In this document: positions 17,326-25,940 of the stretch, piece by piece | Layout: every line of letters begins with the position of its first letter | Position numbering within the stretch: position 1 is the stretch's first letter | Origin: Paenibacillus humicus NBRC 102415 | GTDB lineage: Bacteria > Bacillota > Bacilli > Paenibacillales > Paenibacillaceae | NCBI RefSeq assembly: GCF_004000905.1 | Contig: NZ_BIMD01000030.1 | Coordinates: forward strand, 1-64,000 | Direction of reading: 5' to 3' | Length of the DNA: 64,000 nucleotides | Program-made: the position numbers and the translations under genes | The notes under the pieces: generated by a model | Database searches by the model: none | The model's input: only the letters and a program-made list of their open reading frames with translations | What the model was told of the DNA's origin: nothing

Positions 17326-17373
17326 TGCACCGATGGCTCCATTGGCCCTGTCTGCACCGATGACTCCATAGGC
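17326..17373. repeat. Short direct repeat after the terminator
   Basis: TGCACCGATGGCTCCATTGGC recurs 27 bases later with two substitutions. It is one of several small tandem duplications in gaps of this window. Confidence 0.6.
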
Positions 17374-17408
17374 ACTGACTGCCTAGTCAGGATGGGGCCG
17401 GGAGACGC

Positions 17409-18557
17409 CTACACGAACGTTTTCGTGTCGTTGTTGCGGCCGAACTTGTAGGCCGCGACGAGGAAGAACACCAGAGCGAAGGCAGCCAGCACGGCCAGAT
17501 TGATCGAGATCCGGCTCGTGTCCCCGGTCTGCAGCTCGTCGATCGACTGCAGCACCCAGCGCTGCGGCATGAAGTCGCCGATTTTGCGGATCGTATCCGG
17601 CATGATCGAGATCGGGAAGAAACAGCCGGCCAGCAGGCAGCTCGGCGTAATGATGAAGTTCGACATCGCTCCGGATACCGCCGAGTTTTTGGAGAAGGCG
17701 ACGATAACAAGAGAGAGGCTGACGGACACGAGGGCGAACAGAATCAGCATGCCTCCGAGCTGGACGATCGGAAGGCCGGGATCGACGCCGAAGACATAGC
17801 GGAGAGCGACCAAAGCGACGGCCACTTGCACGACCATGACAGCGATGTTGACCAGGACGTTGGCGAGCACGTACGAGCGGGCGCTGATGGGGGAAGACAG
17901 AATGCGGTAATACGTCCGGTCTTCGCGGCTTTTCAGGATGATTTCCGACAGGTTGACGGCCGCGGTCATCATGAACAGAATCAGGAAGCCGATGGACTGG
18001 ACCGACATCGCCTTCGTCAGGGATGTATCGGCGACTTGCTGCGTCTCGAGCTTGAACCCTCCGCCGCGGTAATCGGCATACAGCTTGTCGAAGGCCGCCC
18101 GGTCCCCGCCGGCTGCGCGGCTTATGGCAGCGGTATTGTCCAGGTATGCGTTCAGCATGCCTTTGATATATGCCGTCACGGTCTGGCCTTTGACGGATTG
18201 GATGGCGATTCCTTCGGGCTTGCCGGCCGCCATGCTGTCGGAGTAGCCCTTCTCCAGAATCAGGCCGGAGTCCAAATCCGCCGAAGCCAGCTTCTTCTTC
18301 AGCTCCTCCCGACTCAGCAGCGTCGTCTTCACATGCTGCAGGCTGCTGACATAGGCCGCCGTATCGGCGGCGATGACGGCGCTGCCGTCCTCATTGGCGA
18401 TGCCGACGCGCAGAACCTGCTGTCCCGCGCTGCCATAGAGCATGATGGAGCCGATGACTCCGATGATCGGCAGCCCCACGTAAACGAGCAGGCTGCTCCT
18501 TTTGCGGAAGGTGTTCTTCAACGTATGGACGGCCACCCACCATATATCTCTCCACAT
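17409..18557 (-). CDS. ABC-2 type permease (LnrN-like)
   Basis: A 382-residue membrane subunit with one N-terminal helix (near 22-42), a large external loop and five to six helices in the C-terminal half, the ABC2_membrane_3 layout. It is the last gene of the response regulator-kinase-ATPase-permease-permease operon and begins one base after the preceding permease stop. Together with that permease it would form the export channel for an amphipathic compound. The specific name rests on operon architecture only. Confidence 0.83.
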   Translation of the reverse strand: MWRDIWWVAVHTLKNTFRKRSSLLVYVGLPIIGVIGSIMLYGSAGQQVLRVGIANEDGSAVIAADTAAYVSSLQHVKTTLLSREELKKKLASADLDSGLILEKGYSDSMAAGKPEGIAIQSVKGQTVTAYIKGMLNAYLDNTAAISRAAGGDRAAFDKLYADYRGGGFKLETQQVADTSLTKAMSVQSIGFLILFMMTAAVNLSEIILKSREDRTYYRILSSPISARSYVLANVLVNIAVMVVQVAVALVALRYVFGVDPGLPIVQLGGMLILFALVSVSLSLVIVAFSKNSAVSGAMSNFIITPSCLLAGCFFPISIMPDTIRKIGDFMPQRWVLQSIDELQTGDTSRISINLAVLAAFALVFFLVAAYKFGRNNDTKTFV

Positions 18558-18558
18558 C

Positions 18559-19683
18559 TTACAATCCCTCCCGCTTGCTCATCATATAGGCCGAGGCTGC
18601 CAGCAGCAGCGCGGCAAGGCCGGCGTTGAGACCGATGGTCTGAATGACCTGGGTGCTGTCGCCGAGATAAATCATGTTGTTCAAGGCCATGTTCGCCCAC
18701 CGGATCGGAGACAGGCTGGCGGCGATGCCGAGCAGGCTGTTCTTCTCGACCACTCCAAGCGGGAAGTACGCGCCGCCGAAGAAGGAGGCCAGCTGCACCG
18801 CCAGGGAGATCAGACCGCCCGATGCGCTCGACTTCAGGAGATAGCTGAGCGCAAGTCCCAGGCTGGTCGACAGCACGACGACGGAGAGCAGGACGAGCAG
18901 GACGAGAGGCAGATTGTCGCCCCAGTACGCATGGTAGACGACCTTGCTGAACGTAATGACGACGAGCACGCAGAGCATGTTGACCGCCAGATTGCCGAGC
19001 ACCTTGCCGGCAAAAATCTCTCCCTTGCGCACGGGAGCGGCCACCAGGCGCGCTGCCGTGCCCTGCCTGATCTCGCTGTTGACGAGGTTGGCCGCCGACA
19101 TCGCGCCCCACAGGGCGATCATGACGGTGAGCGCGACCGCGTAGTAATCCATCGAGCCCGGCATGCGGTCCAGATCCAGCGACAGCTCCTTCACGTACCC
19201 GCCGGAAGGCGCCGGCTGGAACGCTGTGGCCGCCTTGGCCGGATCGGCCGCCCCGATGGCGGCTGCGGCATTGTAGCGGTCGGCATAGGCCGACAGCATG
19301 CCTTGCGTCATGTTGCTCGCGACGGCGTTGCGGTCGCTTCCGTACAGCTTGATGCCGCTATTCGTGACGACGGCATAGTCGTCATAGTTGTTTTTCTCCA
19401 CTTCCGCCGCCCCGTCCATGCCGGGCTTGAAGTCCGTAAAAGCAAAGCCGGATTTCTCCATCTCCGCCCGGAAACCGGCAAATCCCTGCTGCGCGGCTCC
19501 GCTGCTCTGATCCTGCACCAGCACGCGGACCGTATCCATGGCGGCCGTTGTGCTGAACGCATTGGCAAGGGCCGTGCCAAGCACCAGCATCAGCACAAGC
19601 GGGAAGGCGAGCATGAAGAACAGCGTGCGCCGGTTCCGGAAGCTCAGGAGCATTTCCTTGAACGCGATTTGGATGACATTCAT
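18559..19683 (-). CDS. ABC-2 type permease (LnrM-like)
   Basis: A 374-residue ABC-2 permease with a first helix at about 20-45, an external loop of about 140 residues and a cluster of helices from about 185 onwards (TVMIALWGAMSAANLV, then LVVITFSKVVYHAYWG). It is paired with the next permease in the same operon and shares its topology, as in LnrM/LnrN heterodimers. It lies 11 bases after the ATPase gene. Confidence 0.83.
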   Translation of the reverse strand: MNVIQIAFKEMLLSFRNRRTLFFMLAFPLVLMLVLGTALANAFSTTAAMDTVRVLVQDQSSGAAQQGFAGFRAEMEKSGFAFTDFKPGMDGAAEVEKNNYDDYAVVTNSGIKLYGSDRNAVASNMTQGMLSAYADRYNAAAAIGAADPAKAATAFQPAPSGGYVKELSLDLDRMPGSMDYYAVALTVMIALWGAMSAANLVNSEIRQGTAARLVAAPVRKGEIFAGKVLGNLAVNMLCVLVVITFSKVVYHAYWGDNLPLVLLVLLSVVVLSTSLGLALSYLLKSSASGGLISLAVQLASFFGGAYFPLGVVEKNSLLGIAASLSPIRWANMALNNMIYLGDSTQVIQTIGLNAGLAALLLAASAYMMSKREGL

Positions 19684-19694
19684 CTCGACACCTC

Positions 19695-20633
19695 CTATTG
19701 GTCCCGCAGGCTGCGGCCCGTCAGCGTCAGGAAGACCGTTTCGAGATTCGGCTCTTCTTCCTGCAATGCCTTCACTTCGGCGCCGCCGTCCATCAGCGAC
19801 TTCAGAATCCGGTTCAGATTGTCCACGGCCGCGTCGCTCTGAATGCTCAGACGCCCTTCCTTCTCGTTCACCGCGCGCACGCCGGGAATCTTGCCGATGC
19901 TCTGGAGGCTGTAAGCCGAGCCCGGCTTCAGCTCGATCGACAGATCCTTGACATCGGTGATGATCGCCTTCAGCTGCTCCTTGGTGCCGTCCGCGATGAT
20001 CTTGCCGTGATCGACGATGGCGACCCGGGAGCAGATTTCTTCGACTTCCTCCATGTAATGGCTCGTATAGATGACCGTGCAGCCGGATTCGTTGAGCTTC
20101 TTCACCGACTCCAGAATGTAGTTCCGGGACTGGGGATCGATGCCGACGGTCGGTTCGTCCATAATGATCAGGCTCGGCTTGTGCGCGATGGCGCAGGCGA
20201 TGTTCAGCCGGCGCTTCATGCCGCCGGAGAAGGTGGACGGGCGGCTCTTGGCGCGGTCGCCGAGACCGACGAATTCGAGCGCTTCTTCGGTCCGCTCCTT
20301 CAGCAGCTTGCCCCGCAGGCCGTAGAGGCCGGCGAAGAAGGCCACGTTCTCGTAGGCGGTCATGTCGTCGTAGATGGCCAGGTCCTGCGGCACGATGCCC
20401 AGGTTCGTCTTGGCGTGGCGGCTATGCTTGCGGCTGTCCTTGCCGAGGATGCGGATCTCTCCCGCGCTCGGCTGCAGCAGCGAGGAGATCATGTTGATCG
20501 TCGTGCTCTTGCCCGCTCCGTTGGAGCCGAGGAAGCCGAAGATTTCGCCCTCCTTCACGTTCAGAGTCATATTGTCCACCGCGACGAAATTTCCGAATTT
20601 TTTGGTCAGGCCTTGAATTTCCAGCACGTTCAT
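19695..20633 (-). CDS. ABC transporter ATP-binding protein (LnrL-like)
   Basis: A 312-residue ATPase: Walker A GSNGAGKSTTI, signature FSGGMKRRLNIACAI, Walker B LIIMDEPTVGID, switch His in YTSHYMEE. A C-terminal extension of about 80 residues is typical of the CcmA/DrrA drug-export ATPases. It powers the two permeases downstream. I use the ATG at 20633 (MNVLEIQGLTKKF) behind GGAGTGGGG; an upstream ATG at 20660 adds nine unlikely residues. Confidence 0.9.
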   Translation of the reverse strand: MNVLEIQGLTKKFGNFVAVDNMTLNVKEGEIFGFLGSNGAGKSTTINMISSLLQPSAGEIRILGKDSRKHSRHAKTNLGIVPQDLAIYDDMTAYENVAFFAGLYGLRGKLLKERTEEALEFVGLGDRAKSRPSTFSGGMKRRLNIACAIAHKPSLIIMDEPTVGIDPQSRNYILESVKKLNESGCTVIYTSHYMEEVEEICSRVAIVDHGKIIADGTKEQLKAIITDVKDLSIELKPGSAYSLQSIGKIPGVRAVNEKEGRLSIQSDAAVDNLNRILKSLMDGGAEVKALQEEEPNLETVFLTLTGRSLRDQ

Positions 20634-20725
20634 GATCCCCACTCCGTTTCCCTCATCCATTTGATGCTCTCAGTATAAGAAAAAAGGGTGCCCCTATGTC
20701 AGTGCATAAGTTCACCCTTTGGATA

Positions 20726-20739
20726 TGAGAATTCTCATG
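20726..20739. promoter_or_regulatory. Perfect 14-bp palindrome ATGAGAATTCTCAT
   Basis: It lies in the 160-base gap between the kinase and ATPase genes. It could be an operator or a small mRNA hairpin. No known motif is assigned. Confidence 0.3.
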
Positions 20740-20794
20740 TTCATGCGGAGGGCAGCCTTCCGGGGAACCATGAAATTCTTCATGCATCCCTTCA

Positions 20795-21919
20795 TTATTG
20801 CGCAGGCTTGTCCCCGTACGGCAGCAGCGTCGTGACGCTGAAGCCGCGGCTGCCGTCCGCGACGACGGTGCCTCCGACCGAAGCGGCCCTCTCCTCCATG
20901 CCCTTGAGTCCAAGCCCCTTGACGATCTTGTCCTTGCCCCGCCCGTTGTCTGTCACGACCGCCTTGATGTAGCGCTTCAGCACGCTCACCTCGACATGGA
21001 CGGCCGTCGCTCCGCTGTATTTGAGAACATTGGTGAGCGATTCCGTCACGTTGTCCTGGATGATCTTCCAATAAAGAGGTCCGATGGACTCCAGATCTCC
21101 GCTCCCGCTGACGCCGGCCTGCAGGCCGCTGCTCATCCCGAAGCTCTCGACCTTCTCCCGCAGCCGGCTCATTCCGAGCTGCTCCGTCGGCGGCTTGAGG
21201 CGATGCAGCGTCAGCCGGATCTCCTCGATAGCCCCCTTGGAGATGCCGATCGCATTGTCCAGCAGCTGCCCCGCCCGTTCCGGATCCCGCGCCAGAAGCC
21301 GTTTCGCCGCCTCCATCTGGATGAGCGCGCCGGTCATGGAGTGGCCTACGCCGTCATGAATCTCCTGCGACAGCCGGTTGCGCTCCTCCAGCTTGTGCGT
21401 GTACTCGGAGCTCCGCTGCAGCTCCTGCCCGTCGCTAAGGCGGCGGGCCAGCCGCTCCTGCTTCATGCGCAGCCGGTCCAGCTCCTCCTCGAAGCCGATG
21501 GCCTTCATGAGCTGCGCCGAGTACAGCAGATAATGGAACCAGGCCGCAACGGCCACGAAGATATAGCCGGCAAGCAGCCCATCCCGAAGAAAGAGCAGAG
21601 GCAGGAGCGATCCCGCCTGCAGCATGGCTCTCCGCCTTCCGTGGAGAAAGGCCAGCTCGCAGGCGCTGAAAGGCAGCAGCAGCACGAACAAGGGGCTGCC
21701 GTATGCGCTCGCGGCGAGCAGGAACAGGACAACCGCGCCAATGGCGCCGGTTTTGGCGTTGATCGGGCCGAGCAGACGGACCGACATGCTGAGCGCGATA
21801 TAGAGAAGCGCGAGCAGCATGAGCAGCGAAGAATGCGCCGCGGTCACGTCGGCGAAATAGGCTGAAGCCATGATGAAGGCCAGAGCAAGCAGCTTGTTGC
21901 CCATCGTCCACAGCTGCAT
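20795..21919 (-). CDS. Sensor histidine kinase, NarL/LiaS class (LnrJ-like)
   Basis: A 374-residue kinase. The first 135 residues hold five to six short hydrophobic helices with almost no external loop, the intramembrane-sensing type. The HisKA_3 box is around H188 in EIHDGVGHS. The ATPase domain has NVTESLTNVLKYS, DNGRGKDK and GLGLKGMEER. It should sense a membrane-active compound and phosphorylate the response regulator encoded just upstream (four-base gap). Confidence 0.92.
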   Translation of the reverse strand: MQLWTMGNKLLALAFIMASAYFADVTAAHSSLLMLLALLYIALSMSVRLLGPINAKTGAIGAVVLFLLAASAYGSPLFVLLLPFSACELAFLHGRRRAMLQAGSLLPLLFLRDGLLAGYIFVAVAAWFHYLLYSAQLMKAIGFEEELDRLRMKQERLARRLSDGQELQRSSEYTHKLEERNRLSQEIHDGVGHSMTGALIQMEAAKRLLARDPERAGQLLDNAIGISKGAIEEIRLTLHRLKPPTEQLGMSRLREKVESFGMSSGLQAGVSGSGDLESIGPLYWKIIQDNVTESLTNVLKYSGATAVHVEVSVLKRYIKAVVTDNGRGKDKIVKGLGLKGMEERAASVGGTVVADGSRGFSVTTLLPYGDKPAQ

Positions 21920-21923
21920 GGCG

Positions 21924-22568
21924 CTAGGAAAGCTTGCCCGTGAGGTAGTAGATCGCGATCTGCGTCCGATGCTCCAGGGCTGTCTTGTTCAAAATGGAAG
22001 TGATGTAGTTGGCGATCGTGCCCTCGGAGATGAACAGCTCGCGGGAAATTTCCTTGTTGGACAGCCCCTTCGCGATCCGGGCCATGACTTCCAGCTCCCG
22101 TTCCGTAAACAGGCTGCGGTCGATCGCCGGCGCCGGCGCCGCCGGGGCGGCGGGAGCGGTCAGGCCGGCCCTCAGCTTCTCCAGCACGGCGTCCTGCAGC
22201 ACGCTGTGGCCGCCATGGACGCTGCGGATCGCAGCCGCGATCTGCTCCGGGTCGTTGTTCTTGAGCAGATAGCCCTTGGCGCCGCTGCGCACCGCATCGA
22301 GAATATAGGCGTCATCGTCGAAAGTCGTCAGAATGAGCGGCTTCGCCTGCGACCCCTCCGAGATGAGCCGGGCGGCTTCGACCCCGTTCATGTTCGGCAT
22401 CCGCACGTCCAGCAGCGCCACGTCCACCTCATTCGCCTTGCAGTAGTCGACGGCCTGCAGGCCGTCCTCGACCGCGGCGACGATGTCGAACTCGCCGAAG
22501 CTGGCGAGGATGATGCGCATTCCTTCCCTGATGAATGAATTGTCGTCGGCAATCAGCACCTTGATCAT
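21924..22568 (-). CDS. NarL/LuxR-type response regulator (LnrK-like)
   Basis: A 214-residue regulator: receiver domain 1-120 with acidic pocket D8/D9, phospho-acceptor D54 in ALLDVRMPN and the conserved Lys of RSGAKGYLLK. An Ala/Pro linker follows, then a LuxR helix-turn-helix (TERELEVMARIAKGLSNKEI, GTIANYITSIL). First gene of the five-gene operon, with GGGAGGAAC before the ATG. It probably activates this operon. Confidence 0.93.
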   Translation of the reverse strand: MIKVLIADDNSFIREGMRIILASFGEFDIVAAVEDGLQAVDYCKANEVDVALLDVRMPNMNGVEAARLISEGSQAKPLILTTFDDDAYILDAVRSGAKGYLLKNNDPEQIAAAIRSVHGGHSVLQDAVLEKLRAGLTAPAAPAAPAPAIDRSLFTERELEVMARIAKGLSNKEISRELFISEGTIANYITSILNKTALEHRTQIAIYYLTGKLS

Positions 22569-22594
22569 CGGTGTTCCTCCCTATGGCGTCCGGG

Positions 22595-22629
22595 GCCTGT
22601 TTTCACAGGCTTTAAGTGGTAGTTTACCA
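22595..22629. promoter_or_regulatory. Two inverted repeats in the divergent promoter of the Lnr-like operon
   Basis: GCCTGT-TTTC-ACAGGC (22595-22610) and TGGTA-GTT-TACCA (22617-22629) lie 27 and 49 bases upstream of the response regulator. The second is a plausible binding site for a LuxR-type regulator. The assignment is inference. Confidence 0.4.
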
Positions 22630-22709
22630 TGAAAAGGAAGGCGAGAAGAGACTAATTGCCCCGGGCCGGGCATATACATGACGAACGATGCCTGATGGGA
22701 GGACTGCCC

Positions 22710-24458
22710 GTGAAAAGGCTGCATCTGATGCTGATCATTCTCCTTGCCCTGCTGCTCGCCGCTTGCGCCGCATGGGGAGCTCTATGGATATACGGCTCCA
22801 AAACAACTGTGCCCTCCGGCACCGAGGCGGGAGGATTGCCTCTCGGAGGATTGCCGAGGCAGGAGGCGCTGCGGCTGCTGCAAGCTTACGGAGAAGCGAT
22901 GGATGGCCGCGCGGTCATCCTGCAGGACGGAGGAGGCCTCGCCTCGTTCGACGCGGACAAGCCCCCGGCCTCGGGCGGCGGGGGCTTTGCGGCAAGACTT
23001 ATTCCGAATGAAAGCGGCGGCAGCCTGGCGGCCGAGACGTCCGGCAGCCTGACGGCCAGTGCGTCCGGCAGCCTCGCGGCCAACGCATCCGGCGGCCTGA
23101 CGGCCAATGCTTCCGGCGGCCTTGAAGCTGAAGCTTCCCGCAGCGCCTCCTGGACGCTGCGGACGCTCGGGTTCCGGCTCCGGCTGGACGAAGCGGAGGC
23201 TTCGGTCCGCCGGCTGGCCACAGGCTCCGCATGGAGCCGGGCCAAATACCGCTGGCAATGGGACAAGCGGCTGCCGGCGAAGCTCGAGTCGCGCCGCGCG
23301 GCGTTCGATGCCGCGCTGCGCCGGAAATGGGGCTTCTACGACGAGCGGCAGCCCATCGACGCGGTGCGGACGATTGGCGCGGACGATCGCGTCGTGTACA
23401 CGCCGGGCCGGAGCGTCCTCCATCTGGACCTGGACCGGCAGTTCAGCCAGGTCCGTGCTTGGGCGGCGCTTGGCCGGATTGCCGCCTCAGAGCCTCAGAA
23501 TGAGCTTCTGCCCTCGGCTCGTTCCCTGAAAGGGCTCAAAGGCAAAGCGCTGCTGAAGCAGCTGGGCGTCAGCCCCGTTCTGGAGGGGAGGCTTCAAATG
23601 AAAGCCGTGCTCCCCAAGGTCACGCTCGCGTCGCTGCGGGAGGAAGGAATCGACCGGCTGATCGCCAGCTTCACCACCGACTACAGCGCCAGCTCCCAGG
23701 GAAGGGCGTTCAACGTCTCGGAGACGGCCCGCACGTTGAACGGATGGCTCATGAAGCCGGGCGACGTCTTTGATTATGGAGAGGTCATCCGGATCACGGA
23801 GCGCGAGACCGGCTACCGGGAAGCGCCCGTCATCTTGAATGGCCAGCTCACCCCCGGCATCGGGGGCGGCATCTGCCAAGTGTCCAGCACGCTCTACAAC
23901 GCCGTGCTGCTGGCCGGCCTCGACATCGTGGAGCGGCGCAACCATTCGCTTCCCGTCTCCTATCTCCCTCTGGGGCGGGACGCCACCTTTGCCGACGGCG
24001 TCATCAACTTCCGCTTCCGTAATTCCACCGGCAAGCATATTCTCATCCAGACCAGCTCGGGCGACGGGAAGCTGACGGTGAAGCTGTACGGCACGCTCCC
24101 GCCCGACGTCAACTATGAGATCCGCACCGAGACCGTCCGCTCCCTCTCCCCGGCCGTTCAGCTGAAGCCGACCTCGCTGCTCGCTCCCGGCGAGAGCCAG
24201 GTTTTGACTCCGGGCAAAAAAGGTTATGTCGTCGATACGTACCGGATCCGTTATGTAAAAGGCAAAGAAACGTCGCGCCTCCGCATTTCGCGGGATACGT
24301 ACAAAGCCCAGCCGGAAATCGTCGGCATCGGGCAGCAGCCGGGCCGTGCGGCGTCGCCCTCCCCCGGCGGCGCGGACTCCGGTCCGGCCATGGGCGGCAC
24401 GGGCCCTGAAGGCTCGTCGGCGGGCTTGCTGGAGGACGGCATCCGGCTGCTGCGGTAG
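22710..24458 (+). CDS. VanW-family exported protein
   Basis: A 582-residue protein starting with a signal/anchor helix (LMLIILLALLLAACAAWGAL). A peptidoglycan-binding-4-like N-terminal region is interrupted by five 8-residue SG(S/G)LxAxA repeats. The VanW domain lies in the C-terminal half (NVSETARTLNGWLMKPGDVF, GGGICQVSSTLYNA, RNHSLPVSYLP), followed by a G5/tail-like region. VanW accompanies some glycopeptide-resistance clusters but its biochemical role is unknown. The GTG at 22710 follows GGGAGGA and gives a proper signal; the frame opens at 22656. It is divergent from the Lnr-like operon. Confidence 0.87.
   Translation: MKRLHLMLIILLALLLAACAAWGALWIYGSKTTVPSGTEAGGLPLGGLPRQEALRLLQAYGEAMDGRAVILQDGGGLASFDADKPPASGGGGFAARLIPNESGGSLAAETSGSLTASASGSLAANASGGLTANASGGLEAEASRSASWTLRTLGFRLRLDEAEASVRRLATGSAWSRAKYRWQWDKRLPAKLESRRAAFDAALRRKWGFYDERQPIDAVRTIGADDRVVYTPGRSVLHLDLDRQFSQVRAWAALGRIAASEPQNELLPSARSLKGLKGKALLKQLGVSPVLEGRLQMKAVLPKVTLASLREEGIDRLIASFTTDYSASSQGRAFNVSETARTLNGWLMKPGDVFDYGEVIRITERETGYREAPVILNGQLTPGIGGGICQVSSTLYNAVLLAGLDIVERRNHSLPVSYLPLGRDATFADGVINFRFRNSTGKHILIQTSSGDGKLTVKLYGTLPPDVNYEIRTETVRSLSPAVQLKPTSLLAPGESQVLTPGKKGYVVDTYRIRYVKGKETSRLRISRDTYKAQPEIVGIGQQPGRAASPSPGGADSGPAMGGTGPEGSSAGLLEDGIRLLR
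23016..23135 (+). repeat. Five 24-nt tandem repeats inside the VanW gene
   Basis: Units of TCCGGCAGCCTGACGGCC-type sequence repeat every 24 bases and encode SG(S/G)LxAxA. They insert a flexible low-complexity stretch between the N-terminal half-domains. Copy number probably varies by slippage. Confidence 0.8.
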
Positions 24459-24466
24459 CAGCCGAA
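24446..24466 (+). other. Hairpin over the VanW stop codon
   Basis: CGGCTGCT-GCGGT-AGCAGCCG encloses the TAG stop. There is no T run, so it would act as a 3' stabiliser rather than a terminator. Confidence 0.4.
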
Positions 24467-24642
24467 GCCATGCTCCCCGCCATCAGCAATGACGGCGGAC
24501 AAGGCTGTACCGTTTTCATTTCATGGCAGGGGGCTGGGCCGATGCAAGCTCCGATCTCCGCCGCTTTCAAACTTTGCCGTTATGGGGTCTGAATATGGCT
24601 TCTTCAGCCGATGGCTGCTGCGAGGGCCGAATTCCCGCGTCT

Positions 24643-25668
24643 TCAAGCGATGACCGCAGCAGCAGCATCGCTGCGGCCGGGATAATATCGGTCCACCGGA
24701 GCCGGCCTGCCGAACAGGTAGCCCTGGAACAGCTGATAGCCCTGCAGCTTCAGCCAATCGAAATCCTCCTGCTGCTCGATTCCTTCCGCAAGCGGGACCG
24801 CTCCGACCCGCAAGGCCGCTTCCAGAAAGGACAGCGCGGAGCGCTGCTTGTCCGCGTCCCGCGCGACGCCCTGCACATGCTGCATGTCCAGCTTCATGTA
24901 ATGGGGACTCAGCTCCGCCAGCAGCTCTTCGGTGCTGTATCCCGCCCCCGTATCGTCCAGCGCGCACCGGAATCCCCGCTCGCGGTAGTAGGCCATAATC
25001 CGCTTCAAATGCTCCGTATCCTCGACCTTGTCCGTCTCGACCACCTCGAAGACGAGCAAGGAAGGATCCGCTCCAAGCTTCGCGGCGAGATTCACGGTCG
25101 TCCGAAGGCAATATTCGGGAGCATAGATGGCCGTCGGGACAAAATTGATGAAGGCCCTGGTCTTCAAAGGAGCCGCATGTCTGACCGCAGCCATGCGGCA
25201 AGCCTTGTCCAGCGCGTACAGGCGCCCCCGCTCCCGGGCCGCCTGGAACATTTCGCCCGGGTAGATCAAGGTTCCGTCCTCCCGGATGAATCTCGCCAGG
25301 AACTCATAGGCGTACAGCTCCCCGTTCCCGTTGACGATCGGCTGGATATGGCAGCTGATCCGCTCTTCGCGGATCAGGTCGTCGACCCACTTCGTGCCGG
25401 CGATCGAGCCGGCTTCGGCCAGCGATCTCCACCCTCCCCCGGCAGCAATGCGGAAGGCGATCGCCTCCGTATCGGCATGGTCCCGGCAAAAATCAAGCAT
25501 GCCCGGCAAATCCGCTTCCGATATCCTCAGTATATTGTCCTCGAAAACCGCGTCCTTTCCTTGATTGCGCAGTTGATCCGCCGCTTCGCGGACCGCGAGC
25601 AGACTTTCCTCGCCTCCGCAGCGAAGCTCGATTCCCAATGGTTCCATCCTGCAGCTTGAGCATTCCAC
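24643..25668 (-). CDS. EAL-domain protein with N-terminal Cys motif
   Basis: A 341-residue protein. Residues 3-17 contain three cysteines (CSSC, then RC), suggesting a metal- or redox-responsive N-terminus. Residues about 100-330 form a c-di-GMP phosphodiesterase domain. The signature is EFL instead of EAL, but the metal and catalytic residues are present: Asn in FINFVP, Glu pair in FEVVET, DD in LDDTGAGYS, Lys in MKLDM, Glu in LAEGIE and Gln in QGYLFGRP. Loop 6 (DDTGAG rather than DDFGTG) is altered, so activity is uncertain. It starts at GTG behind TAGGAG. It is divergent from a large GGDEF-EAL gene. Confidence 0.82.
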   Translation of the reverse strand: MECSSCRMEPLGIELRCGGEESLLAVREAADQLRNQGKDAVFEDNILRISEADLPGMLDFCRDHADTEAIAFRIAAGGGWRSLAEAGSIAGTKWVDDLIREERISCHIQPIVNGNGELYAYEFLARFIREDGTLIYPGEMFQAARERGRLYALDKACRMAAVRHAAPLKTRAFINFVPTAIYAPEYCLRTTVNLAAKLGADPSLLVFEVVETDKVEDTEHLKRIMAYYRERGFRCALDDTGAGYSTEELLAELSPHYMKLDMQHVQGVARDADKQRSALSFLEAALRVGAVPLAEGIEQQEDFDWLKLQGYQLFQGYLFGRPAPVDRYYPGRSDAAAAVIA

Positions 25669-25940
25669 CCTTACCCGCTCCTAATCCTATAATCCAGCCT
25701 CGGCCAAGAGGCCAGTCCACCCCAATGATTTTCATTTCGATAAGCATAGTCTTTTTCCAAATAGAACCGAAAAGAGAATGGCAACTTTTTCTATACCCGT
25801 TTCTCTCATTGTTGAAACACCGAAGAATTTTTTTCCCTTCCTACAAAAAAGCTTACCAACCATGTGCATTTTGCCGTTATATACAAAAAAGGAAACCGGC
25901 TTGCCGCCGTCCGCCGATTGTCTAAGGAGATTAACCGCCG

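Noticed and set aside
25669-25940. c-di-GMP riboswitch upstream of the GGDEF-EAL gene
   Set aside because: I could not find the conserved GEMM core or its paired stems. The gap is simply AT-rich with a ribosome binding site.
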